Source of the DNA: Prochlorococcus sp. AG-686-J21
Lineage (GTDB): Bacteria; Cyanobacteriota; Cyanobacteriia; PCC-6307; Cyanobiaceae
Reading direction: 5' to 3'
Assembly: GCA_003210285.1 (NCBI GenBank)
Contig: QCVS01000001.1
Location: forward strand, 1-41,520
DNA: 41,520 nucleotides
Each line of letters opens with the position of its first letter. Position 1 is the stretch's first letter. Both the position numbers and the translations under genes were made by a program. The notes beneath the pieces are model-generated. The model made no database searches. It was given only the letters and a program-made list of their open reading frames with translations, and was not told where the DNA came from. Positions 1 through 7,698 of this stretch are shown here, one piece after another.

Positions 1-17
1 ATTGAAAGATAGTAAAT

Positions 18-914
18 TCAACCTAAAAATTCCTTGCAAATTTGGTTTGGAAGATTTAATACTTCTTTTTTTGTATAACTCATTGCTATATTTTTTTCCT
101 TATATGCAACCTCACCAATAAAAACGGGCCAAATAATATCTTCTCCAGTATAAGTTTTAGTTTTACCTAGCACATCCATAAATAAAGGATCTCCCATTTT
201 TATAGGCTTCCAATCTTGATTCATTCTTTTAGGATGGATTAGAGCATTAATATGCCCATTTGTTTCTCTTGGATAGTCAATACTGCCTTGATGTATATGA
301 ACTATTAAACCTTTTGGGAGTTTTATTTGATTATTTTTCAACTTGTTTATCTCATCTCTTAGAGAACTAATTATTATTAAAAATTTATTAATAATTTTTG
401 GATCATAATAATTTTGAGCAACAGATCCTATTTCAATTACTATGCCACAAGGCCAAGCTTCTACAAGAAATCCAGTTTGTTTTTCATCTTTTTCATGTAA
501 ATAAATAGGCAATCCAAATTTATGCTGAAGTAATGCGGCTAAACAGAAATCTTGTCTTCTCCTTCCATACATAACAATAGATGTCCCCATATTTGATGTA
601 GTGGTATGCAGGTCAATAACAATTTCACAAGGTTCTGAACCATTAACACCAAACTTATTAACTAAAAAGTTTGCCCTATTAATTTCATAAACACTATTAT
701 CAAAATTCTTTTTAATTGAATTGAAAGATCTATTTAAATCATTGTCTATGTATCTACAACCTCTTTCATAAGCAAGAGGATTTCCTATGATGAATTTATA
801 TTCAATATTTTTATCAATAGTTTTAAACTGATTATTAAATTGATTGATTGCCCAAACTGGATTAATTTCATTTCCATGAGTACCAGAAACAATGAGTATT
901 TTTTTCAAGGTCAT
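18..914 (-). CDS. Aspartoacylase / succinylglutamate desuccinylase family zinc hydrolase
   Basis: A 298-residue protein of the AspA/AstE zinc carboxypeptidase-like family. It has GTHGNE at residues 11-16 (zinc ligands H13 and E16), DNDLNR at 57-62 for substrate binding, DLHTTTSNMG at 101-110 (third ligand H103) and IEIG with candidate catalytic E161. The DLH-TTSNMG pattern resembles aspartoacylases, which deacetylate N-acetyl-aspartate, more than desuccinylases. The substrate in a cyanobacterium is not known, so the name gives a family rather than a proven reaction. The length is normal for the family and no signal peptide is seen. It starts at ATG and diverges from the GST-like gene with only 25 bases between the two start codons. 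The stop lies 17 bases from the window edge, so its downstream context is not visible. Confidence 0.85.
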   Translation of the reverse strand: MTLKKILIVSGTHGNEINPVWAINQFNNQFKTIDKNIEYKFIIGNPLAYERGCRYIDNDLNRSFNSIKKNFDNSVYEINRANFLVNKFGVNGSEPCEIVIDLHTTTSNMGTSIVMYGRRRQDFCLAALLQHKFGLPIYLHEKDEKQTGFLVEAWPCGIVIEIGSVAQNYYDPKIINKFLIIISSLRDEINKLKNNQIKLPKGLIVHIHQGSIDYPRETNGHINALIHPKRMNQDWKPIKMGDPLFMDVLGKTKTYTGEDIIWPVFIGEVAYKEKNIAMSYTKKEVLNLPNQICKEFLG

Positions 915-939
915 TTTAAAAAATTAAAATTTAAATTTT

Positions 940-1887
940 ATGCAAAATAAATACCTCATTAACTTCTCAAAAAAGTTCTGGTTTTGGTTTTGGACAAAAT
1001 TAATGGATGGTTTCGCACCTTCCGATTCACAAGGAAATTATAGAAGGCCGAAAGGAATACTAATAGATAAAAATTATGAATTTAAATTCAAGAAAGAAAA
1101 CATATATTTATTAGTAGGAAATTCTTGTCCGTGGTGCCATAGGACTTTACTCGTTTACAAACTGAAAAACTTATCAAAGAAAGTCAAAGTTATTTTTTTA
1201 GAAGCAGATATTAACAGTGGTCAATGGATTTTCAATGAAAAGTTTGAGGGATGCGAGACTCTTCATCAATTTTATAAAAAAGCAAAAATGAATAATCTTT
1301 TCAGATCGACATTACCGTTATTATTCAATTTTAACAATAATCAGATTAATATTATCTCTAACGAAAGTTTTGAAATAGTAAGGTTACTGAACTCAAAAGA
1401 AGAAGAGTCCTCACAAAAAACACTCCAAATATGTAATTGCGATCAAGATTTACTAGAAATAATTCATTCCGACATTAATAATGGGGTCTATAAATGCGGA
1501 TTTGCCAGAAATCAGAGATCTTATGAAAAAGCAAGTAAGAACCTTTTTGAAGCTCTAACTAAAATAGAAAAAAAGTTTGATGAAAATTTAGGTAACTGGA
1601 TTTGTGGAGAAGACTTAACTTATGCAGATATTTATTTATTTCCAACAATTATTCGTTGGGAATTAATTTATAGGCAACTTTTTAAATGTACTGAAAAAGA
1701 AATTTCAGATTTTAAAAATATTGTTAAATGGAGATCAAGTTTTTTTGAATTAACTAGGGTTTCTGAAACATGTTTTGACTCTGAATGGAAAAAAGACTAT
1801 TACAAAGCATTATTCCCTTTAAATCCTAATCAACTCATCCCAGTTCTTCCTTCTTTAAAAGAAATAATGCAATCGCTTCCAAAGTGA
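940..1887 (+). CDS. Glutathione S-transferase family protein, glutathionyl-hydroquinone reductase-like
   Basis: A 315-residue protein with a thioredoxin-fold N-terminal domain and an all-helical GST C-terminal domain. The active-site motif CPWCHR lies near residues 64-69. Xi-class enzymes (ECM4/YqjG) usually have CPWA, so this one carries a second cysteine. The following LLVYKLKNL stretch, and WICGEDLTYADIYLFPTI near residue 220 with the usual GST N-cap aspartate, fit the family. Xi-class enzymes reduce glutathionyl-hydroquinones; here that role is inferred from family resemblance. No Shine-Dalgarno sequence is evident before the ATG, and the spacer to the divergent neighbour is 25 bases. It probably forms a single-gene unit, because 129 bases separate it from the CP12 gene. 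Confidence 0.75.
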   Translation: MQNKYLINFSKKFWFWFWTKLMDGFAPSDSQGNYRRPKGILIDKNYEFKFKKENIYLLVGNSCPWCHRTLLVYKLKNLSKKVKVIFLEADINSGQWIFNEKFEGCETLHQFYKKAKMNNLFRSTLPLLFNFNNNQINIISNESFEIVRLLNSKEEESSQKTLQICNCDQDLLEIIHSDINNGVYKCGFARNQRSYEKASKNLFEALTKIEKKFDENLGNWICGEDLTYADIYLFPTIIRWELIYRQLFKCTEKEISDFKNIVKWRSSFFELTRVSETCFDSEWKKDYYKALFPLNPNQLIPVLPSLKEIMQSLPK

Positions 1888-2016
1888 ATTTATTATTAAA
1901 TAATTATTGATTAACAAATTGCATGTTGTAATGCACACGAATTTTATAAATACATGATGCAAAATGAATTCAAATTAACTATGTTATAAGTATCTTCTTT
2001 AGTATCACAACTGCAA

Positions 2017-2235
2017 ATGAAATCCATTGACGAACACATTCAAAAAGATCAATCGGAAATCGCCTCTGCAAAAGAACAGGGTAATCTTCCAAAGGTCAGA
2101 CATTTAACCGAAGAGTTAAAAGATCTCGAAGGATATAAGGATCATCATCCAGAAGATAAACATGATCCGAATGCATTAGAGTTATTCTGCGATGCCAATC
2201 CAGACGAACCTGAATGTTTAGTTTATGATGACTAA
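2017..2235 (+). CDS. cp12: CP12 Calvin-cycle regulatory protein, form lacking the N-terminal Cys pair
   Basis: A 72-residue acidic, probably disordered protein. CP12 is a redox switch that scaffolds GAPDH and phosphoribulokinase into an inactive complex when oxidised. The C-terminal signature is clear: C58 and C67 enclose eight residues (CDANPDEPEC), followed by LVYDD, which inserts into the GAPDH active site. The core that is normally AWDxVEEL is only recognisable as VRHLTEEL (about residues 27-34). The N-terminal disulfide pair, which binds phosphoribulokinase in plants and many cyanobacteria, is absent. The only two cysteines are the C-terminal ones, so only the GAPDH-side disulfide can form. 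The gene ends 16 bases before a strong hairpin terminator. Confidence 0.9.
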   Translation: MKSIDEHIQKDQSEIASAKEQGNLPKVRHLTEELKDLEGYKDHHPEDKHDPNALELFCDANPDEPECLVYDD

Positions 2236-2250
2236 TTTTTAATTACGAAA

Positions 2251-2287
2251 AAACAAAGGGGCTTTAAAAGCCCCTTTGTTTTTTATT
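2251..2287. terminator. Bidirectional rho-independent terminator between CP12 and the 60-aa gene
   Basis: A long stem pairs AACAAAGGGGC (2252-2262) with GCCCCTTTGTT (2270-2280), with a short T/A loop. Downstream on the plus strand it is followed by a T-run, and upstream by an A-run that becomes a U-tract on the minus strand. It lies between two convergent genes and can serve both. It is the clearest terminator in the window. Confidence 0.9.
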
Positions 2288-2301
2288 GTTTTATTGTTTT
2301 A

Positions 2302-2484
2302 TTAATAATCCATATTGAAATCAGATGGGCTTCCAGTTAATGAACAAACCACAGATTCTTCATTCTTCATTTCTTTAACTTTTACTATCGGTCTTCCCAT
2401 TTTCTTTAAAACTTCAATATCTTGGACAGTCTGACATCTGGCAATAATTTGTCCTTGTTGATCAAAGCAACTATAGAAATTCAT
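2302..2484 (-). CDS. Conserved-looking 60-aa protein of unknown function
   Basis: A 60-residue protein with an acidic C-terminus and three cysteines (C6, C17, C47). There is no membrane segment or signal peptide, and no family I recognise. Its reality is supported by its position: the stop lies 15 bases beyond the shared terminator and it is the only sensible frame between CP12 and obg. The N-terminal pattern (xYxCFDxxGxIxARCxT) looks like a short beta-rich domain. No Shine-Dalgarno sequence is visible. It runs in the same direction as obg, 86 bases downstream of the obg stop, so it could be read from the obg-side transcript or its own promoter. Confidence 0.6.
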   Translation of the reverse strand: MNFYSCFDQQGQIIARCQTVQDIEVLKKMGRPIVKVKEMKNEESVVCSLTGSPSDFNMDY

Positions 2485-2570
2485 AAGGTTATAAAAGGCA
2501 ATATCTAATTTATGGCTAATTTACTCAATTAAATCAAGTAATTTAATCAAAAAATAATATCTCCAAGAAA

Positions 2571-3554
2571 TTAAATATAATTCCAAACCTCAGAAAGCAA
2601 TGAAGTCAGTCCTTCTCGTAAAGATGAAGAAATAACTAAAACTTTTTTATTGGATAATTTTTCTAACTTTTTAATAATTGATCGTAAATAATTTTCATCC
2701 ACAAGCTCCATTTTATTAAGCACAACTATTCTTTTTTTATCTAAAAGCCCATTACCATATTGTTTTAATTCTTTTTCAATAATCTCAAAGTCATTAATAG
2801 GATTTTCTGCAATTGAATCAATCAAATGAATGAGTATCTTAGTTCTTTGAATATGTCTTAAAAAATCATGCCCTAAGCCTACTCCTTCAGCTGCTCCAGA
2901 TATTAAACCAGGAATATCGGCAAAAAGGCATCCATTTCCGTCAGCTTTTCTTACTACTCCTAAATTAGGTATTAAAGTTGTAAAAGGGTAGTTTGCGATT
3001 TTAGGACGTGCTGATGATAAAACAGAAATTAAAGTACTTTTCCCTGCATTAGGAAGACCTATGATTCCTACTTCAGCGAGAAGTTTTAATTCAAATTGAA
3101 CCTCCCATGTCTCTCCTTCTTTCCCTTCCGTAAAAGATTCAGGAGCCCTATTTTGATTACTTAAATAGTAAGCATTGCCATGGCCACCTCTTCCGCCATA
3201 GGCAATTGTTAAGCTCTGCTTATCTTCAGTTAAATCTCCCAAAATAATGCCAGAATTAACATCTTTAATTTCAGTACCGCAAGGAACTTTTAGGATTGTA
3301 TTTTCCCCTGTCGCTCCAGATCTTTTGTTTGGACCACCTTTGAAACCATCTTTAGCAAATATTTCTCTATTAAATTTAAAATCCAAAAGAGTTTGAAGAT
3401 TAGTATCAGCAATAAGGATTATTGAACCACCCTTCCCTCCATTTCCTCCTGACGGTCCACCTGCCGGAACAAATTTTTCTCTTCTAAATGAAACGATTCC
3501 ATTGCCGCCTTTACCAGCTTTGAGAATGATTTTTGCTTGATCAATAAATTGCAC
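2571..3554 (-). CDS. obgE: Obg/CgtA GTPase, ribosome assembly
   Basis: A 327-residue protein. The N-terminal glycine-rich Obg fold spans residues 1-158, with many GG pairs at 32-43 and 118-126. The G domain follows: G1 GLPNAGKST at 166-174, switch region YPFTT, G3 DIPG in [16 protein letters not shown], and G4 NKME. Obg GTPases bind the 50S subunit, act late in its assembly and respond to ppGpp. The protein ends just after the G domain and so lacks the variable C-terminal OCT domain found in longer bacterial Obg proteins. The start is GTG. It follows mutS2 on the same strand after 41 bases. Confidence 0.95.
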   Translation of the reverse strand: MQFIDQAKIILKAGKGGNGIVSFRREKFVPAGGPSGGNGGKGGSIILIADTNLQTLLDFKFNREIFAKDGFKGGPNKRSGATGENTILKVPCGTEIKDVNSGIILGDLTEDKQSLTIAYGGRGGHGNAYYLSNQNRAPESFTEGKEGETWEVQFELKLLAEVGIIGLPNAGKSTLISVLSSARPKIANYPFTTLIPNLGVVRKADGNGCLFADIPGLISGAAEGVGLGHDFLRHIQRTKILIHLIDSIAENPINDFEIIEKELKQYGNGLLDKKRIVVLNKMELVDENYLRSIIKKLEKLSNKKVLVISSSLREGLTSLLSEVWNYI

Positions 3555-3595
3555 TTAAAAACTTATGAATAATTTTTTCTAGATACTTATAGATT

Positions 3596-6007
3596 TTATT
3601 TTATCCACGCAATACTGCAACCAGCTCCACCTTCATTATTTGCAGCATCTTCAACTTTATCGACATAATTCAAACCAGATAACCAAATACGTAGTCCTTT
3701 TTTTAATTTTCCAGTTCCAATTCCATGAACTATCCAAAGCGGGCCATGAAACTTTCTAATTTTTTCCTCAATTATTATTTCTGCTTCATGAACTCTCATG
3801 CCCCTAACATCAATGGTGTTTCTATTTGTTCTAATTTTAGAAAAAGAAAAATCTTCTCTTACAGAATTTATTTGAATTTTAGAGTTTTTGAAATTAGGTT
3901 TTTCCCCATTAAGGCCTTCAAATTCATTAATTAATAATGTACTTCTAAATGATCCACATTTAACATCGAAAGACCTAGCTTTTTGATCAATATCCATTAT
4001 TTGACCAGTACTATTTAAACTTTTAATTTTTATGAAATCTCCTATCTTAGGACTCCAAGAAATTTTTTTATTGATATTTGTTTGAGTTAAATGTTCTGTC
4101 TCAATCTCTTTAAGCCTAATTCCAATTAATCTAGAATCTTCTCCATTTGCATTTTGGTCTTTTAATTTCTTTATCAAATTCATAACTTCTTTTTTAGCTG
4201 CTTTGATATGTTTTGATAATTTTTGTCTTTCACTTTCCTGTATTTTTTCAGCATTAATTTTTTGGAATTCATAATTATTCTTAATTTCATCATGTAATAT
4301 TTCTGTTCTAGCTATAAGTTCAGCAGCTTCTTCTGCCGAATTTTGTTGCTTTTTCCTCTCATCTTCTAGACCTTTAATAATATTATTTATATTTTCAACT
4401 TCTTTCGGTTTTAAGTAATTAGCAGCTTCATTAAGTATCCTTTCATCAATCCCAATTCTCTTTGAAATTGATAAAGCATTGCTTCTGCCAGGTATTCCCC
4501 AATTCAGGGTGTACCTTGGCTTTAGAGATTCTTCATCAAAAGCAACTGAAACGTTTTCAAATCTATTATCACTATATTTTAAAGCTTTAATATCACCATA
4601 ATGAGTTGTAGCTAGAGTGATATCAGATAGGGTTGCGAATTCTTTCAGTAACGCGATTGCAAGAGCAGTGCCTTCAGAAGGATCTGTCCCAGATCCTATT
4701 TCATCTAATAAAACAACTGATAAGCCATTTTTATTATTAAGAGATTCCAGAATATTCCTAATACGCAAAATATGCCCACTAAAAGTAGATAAATTCCCTT
4801 CTAAGGATTGATCATCACCAATATCCACAAATATATTAGGACAAAAAGGGATTATTGGATTTTTTATTGATGGAATGAATAATCCTGATCTAGCCATCAA
4901 TAATGCTATTCCAAGACCTTTTAAAGCAACTGTTTTACCTCCAGTATTCGGACCAGTTATAGCTACTACTTTAGTGTTTCTATTTATATGAAAATCTATA
5001 GATACTGGTTTGGGCGCTTCTTTTTTTTTATTTTCCCAAATCAAAAGAGGATGCGAAAAACCTATTAAACTAACTATTGGATTATTTTCAACAATTGGAG
5101 CATTACCTCCAATCCAATTTGAATATCTTGAACGTGTTAGAGCATTCTCAGTTCTCAATAGAATCTCTGACATATTAATAAGGCTTTTGTCATTATCACG
5201 AATAATTTGTGACCATTCTTTTAACAATTTAAATTCTTCTCCTGCTACTCTAGCTTCCATAGAAGCAATTTTATTACCCTTAAATACTATAGATTCTGGC
5301 TCCAAATATATGGTATTTCCAGATGCAGAGGAATCATGAATTATACCTTTGAATTTCTCAGCAAATTGTACTTTAATAGCTAAAACAGGTCTCCCATATC
5401 TATCACCAATAATAGTATCTTGAATAGAATTAATATTTTTTTGAATAAATTTATCTACTAATAACCTTCTTTCTGATTTCTTAGATAATAATTCTTGCCT
5501 AAGGTCTGCTAATTTCTGACTAGCACGATCAGAAATTCTCCCATTTGATTCAATCCCAATTTTTAAAATTTTTTCAATCTGATTATGATCAATCAAACGA
5601 TTTAAAAAAGAGGAAATAAAAGGTCTTTGCTCAAAATCTAAAAGTATTTTTTTTAAATCTTTTGCAGCAGATATTGTTTCTGCTATTTCTAATAATTCAG
5701 AAGAATTAATAACTCCTCCTTTTGAACAAATCTCAATATTTTTACTTATATCAAATACACCTGAAAAACTAATCAATTTATCTAAGTTATTTTCTAACTC
5801 ATTTATTTCGATCGTTTCTTGCAATAATCTTGTGGAAATTTCATATTGAGTAGGAATTTCAAAATTTAATATTGCATTTTTTCCCATTTTTGTAGAGGCA
5901 AAAGAGGAGATCTGCATTTTTAAATTGTCCCACTCTAAAAGACTTATAGATTCTTCTGAAAGTGATCTATGAGCGGATGAATTTTTATAATAACTTTTCT
6001 CTATCAT
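3596..6007 (-). CDS. mutS2: MutS2 endonuclease/ATPase
   Basis: An 803-residue protein. It has no mismatch-recognition domain; the N-terminal lever and clamp helices lead to the MutS ATPase with Walker A GPNTGGKT at 352-359 and Walker B VVLLDEIGSGTDPSEG. A charged coiled-coil occupies roughly 520-630, followed by a C-terminal Smr nuclease domain with IDVRGMRVHEAE and WIVHGIGTGKL. MutS2 proteins suppress homologous recombination or act at collided ribosomes, depending on species; which applies here cannot be read from sequence. The length is normal. It begins 13 bases after the VOC gene stop, so the two are probably co-transcribed, with obg following. Confidence 0.95.
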   Translation of the reverse strand: MIEKSYYKNSSAHRSLSEESISLLEWDNLKMQISSFASTKMGKNAILNFEIPTQYEISTRLLQETIEINELENNLDKLISFSGVFDISKNIEICSKGGVINSSELLEIAETISAAKDLKKILLDFEQRPFISSFLNRLIDHNQIEKILKIGIESNGRISDRASQKLADLRQELLSKKSERRLLVDKFIQKNINSIQDTIIGDRYGRPVLAIKVQFAEKFKGIIHDSSASGNTIYLEPESIVFKGNKIASMEARVAGEEFKLLKEWSQIIRDNDKSLINMSEILLRTENALTRSRYSNWIGGNAPIVENNPIVSLIGFSHPLLIWENKKKEAPKPVSIDFHINRNTKVVAITGPNTGGKTVALKGLGIALLMARSGLFIPSIKNPIIPFCPNIFVDIGDDQSLEGNLSTFSGHILRIRNILESLNNKNGLSVVLLDEIGSGTDPSEGTALAIALLKEFATLSDITLATTHYGDIKALKYSDNRFENVSVAFDEESLKPRYTLNWGIPGRSNALSISKRIGIDERILNEAANYLKPKEVENINNIIKGLEDERKKQQNSAEEAAELIARTEILHDEIKNNYEFQKINAEKIQESERQKLSKHIKAAKKEVMNLIKKLKDQNANGEDSRLIGIRLKEIETEHLTQTNINKKISWSPKIGDFIKIKSLNSTGQIMDIDQKARSFDVKCGSFRSTLLINEFEGLNGEKPNFKNSKIQINSVREDFSFSKIRTNRNTIDVRGMRVHEAEIIIEEKIRKFHGPLWIVHGIGTGKLKKGLRIWLSGLNYVDKVEDAANNEGGAGCSIAWIK

Positions 6008-6020
6008 TCAATTGAAATAA

Positions 6021-6413
6021 TCAAATATTTGATTTAATCCCACCGGCAGGAACATAAAGCATTTCAAGCCAGTTACCTTCGGGGTCTTGCATATAAAAAG
6101 AAGCTGTTCCATCTCGATGTTGATGAATAGGGGCTACTTTAACTCCAGATTTTTTTAAATCTGAATAAATATTTTCCACTTCCTTTTTCTCTTCAAAATG
6201 AAAAGCAAAATGTGGGCCCGCAGCTTTATAACTAGGACCTAATAAAGCAAGTCCATCTTTTCCTTTACCAGCCTCTAGATAGCACCAATCTTTATCATCC
6301 CAAATTAATTGCATACCTAAGTTCAAATAAAAAGACTTAGCTCTCTCGAGATTTTCTACCCTAAGTGCAATATGTCCGATTCTTTGGACACCTTTTGAAG
6401 CTTTTAAAAGCAA
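6021..6413 (-). CDS. VOC-fold (glyoxalase/dioxygenase superfamily) protein
   Basis: A 130-residue single-domain vicinal-oxygen-chelate protein. It shows the paired beta-alpha-beta-beta-beta layout: GHIALRVENLERAKSFY near residues 13-29, HFAFHFEE in the second half, and SFYMQDPEGNWLEMLYVP near the C-terminus. Candidate metal ligands are H14, a histidine in FAFHF and E in WLEM. Family members include glyoxalase I, dioxygenases and antibiotic-binding proteins, so the substrate cannot be named. No ATG fits the start. TTG at 6413 is chosen because the VOC fold begins about ten residues later and an upstream stop excludes a longer frame. It lies between hemB (55 bases) and mutS2 (13 bases). Confidence 0.8.
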   Translation of the reverse strand: MLLKASKGVQRIGHIALRVENLERAKSFYLNLGMQLIWDDKDWCYLEAGKGKDGLALLGPSYKAAGPHFAFHFEEKKEVENIYSDLKKSGVKVAPIHQHRDGTASFYMQDPEGNWLEMLYVPAGGIKSNI

Positions 6414-6468
6414 AATAATGAATAATATTTAGTTAAGAATAAACAAAATTTTTAATTTTAATGAGTTT

Positions 6469-7470
6469 TTACGTCTCATTCAACCATTTTGATGCATCAC
6501 AAGCATGATAGGTGAGTATTAATTTTGCCCCTGCTCTTTTGAAACTAAGCAATGTTTCTAAAACAATATCCTTTTCATTAATCCAATTTTTCATAGCAGC
6601 AGCCTTTACCATTGAATATTCTCCACTCACGTTATAAGCAGCTATTGGTTTATTTGAAAAAGTACTCAGCCGATAAACTATATCTAGATAAGAGACACCA
6701 GGTTTAACCATCAAAATATCTGCTCCCTCATATTGATCTAATGCCGATTCGATTAAAGCCTCTTTCGAATTAGCAGGATCCATTTGATATGTTGATTTAT
6801 TATCTGGAATTATTTTTCGATTATTCTCTTTCGGGGCAGAATCTAAAGCTGTTCTAAAAGGTCCATAATAAGCAGAAGAAAATTTTGCGGTATAGCTAAT
6901 AATTCCCACATCGCTAAATCCCTCAATATCCAAAGCATTCCTTATAGCTCCAACTCTCCCATCCATCATGTCACTTGGACCAATAAAATCTGCACCCGCT
7001 CTAGCTTGATTAATAGCCTGTTTTTTAAGAATCTCAATGGTTTCATCATTCAATATTATTCCATTTTCATCAACCAAACCATCATGTCCATCACATGAAT
7101 AGGGATCTAAGGCAACATCAGTCATAATTGCCATCTCAGGTATCTCTTTTTTTAACATACGAATAGCCTTAGGTATTAAACCAGCTTCATTGAAACATTC
7201 TGATCCATCTTCTGTTTTTAAACTGTCATCAATTTTTGGAAAAAGTACAATACATCTAATACCTAATTCCCAGGCTCTAAAAACTTCCTTTATTAATCCA
7301 TTAATATCCCATCTATAAATACCAGGCATTGCAGATATTTCTTCTTGAAAATCCTTTTCGTGAATAAATAATGGATATATAAAATCTTCAGGATGCAGAT
7401 GGTTTTCTCTTACCATCTCTCTTATTGCTTCCGTCCTTCTCAATCTTCTTGGGCGAATGATCAAATTCAT
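6469..7470 (-). CDS. hemB: Porphobilinogen synthase (5-aminolevulinate dehydratase), Mg-type
   Basis: A 333-residue enzyme that condenses two 5-aminolevulinate molecules to porphobilinogen for chlorophyll and heme. The two active-site lysines are K196 (SYTAKFSSAYYGPFR) and K256 (LMVKPG). The metal region reads DVALDPYSCDGHDG (118-131). The aspartate-rich form indicates a magnesium-dependent enzyme rather than the cysteine-rich zinc type. This spares zinc and matches plant and cyanobacterial HemB. The ATG start is clear. It is the first gene of a likely hemB-VOC-mutS2-obg unit and diverges from bicA across a 228-base spacer. Confidence 0.97.
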   Translation of the reverse strand: MNLIIRPRRLRRTEAIREMVRENHLHPEDFIYPLFIHEKDFQEEISAMPGIYRWDINGLIKEVFRAWELGIRCIVLFPKIDDSLKTEDGSECFNEAGLIPKAIRMLKKEIPEMAIMTDVALDPYSCDGHDGLVDENGIILNDETIEILKKQAINQARAGADFIGPSDMMDGRVGAIRNALDIEGFSDVGIISYTAKFSSAYYGPFRTALDSAPKENNRKIIPDNKSTYQMDPANSKEALIESALDQYEGADILMVKPGVSYLDIVYRLSTFSNKPIAAYNVSGEYSMVKAAAMKNWINEKDIVLETLLSFKRAGAKLILTYHACDASKWLNET

Positions 7471-7698
7471 TGGAATATTTTAAAAATTATAAAATAATTA
7501 TTTCACTAATACGATAGTCTCTTAACTTCCAAAAAAATTAAACAAAATCCACTTTTGTTCAGGAAAATTAACCTAATATGATTAAAAGTATGTTTTTAAA
7601 GTTGTTGATATTTTTTGCACAAATTTAATTTTTTAACAAATTTTGGACATAAAGAGATAATATCTTTTAGTTAATGTATTTATTTAAGGAGTTTTTCT
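7471..7698. promoter_or_regulatory. Divergent hemB / bicA promoter spacer
   Basis: One of the longer spacers in the window (228 bases), between the starts of hemB and bicA, so it must hold promoters for both. AT-rich elements such as TTGCAC (7615-7620), TTGGAC (7643-7648) and TAATAT (7658-7663) are present, but no pair has good -35/-10 spacing, so no promoter is called. The only clear signal is an AAGGA ribosome binding site at 7686-7690, eight bases before the bicA TTG start. I see no tRNA or hairpin here. Confidence 0.4.

Noticed and set aside
1920-1935. TGCAT-n6-ATGCA inverted repeat before CP12
   Set aside because: Five-base arms with a six-base gap, expected by chance in AT-rich spacers; no promoter elements at proper spacing.
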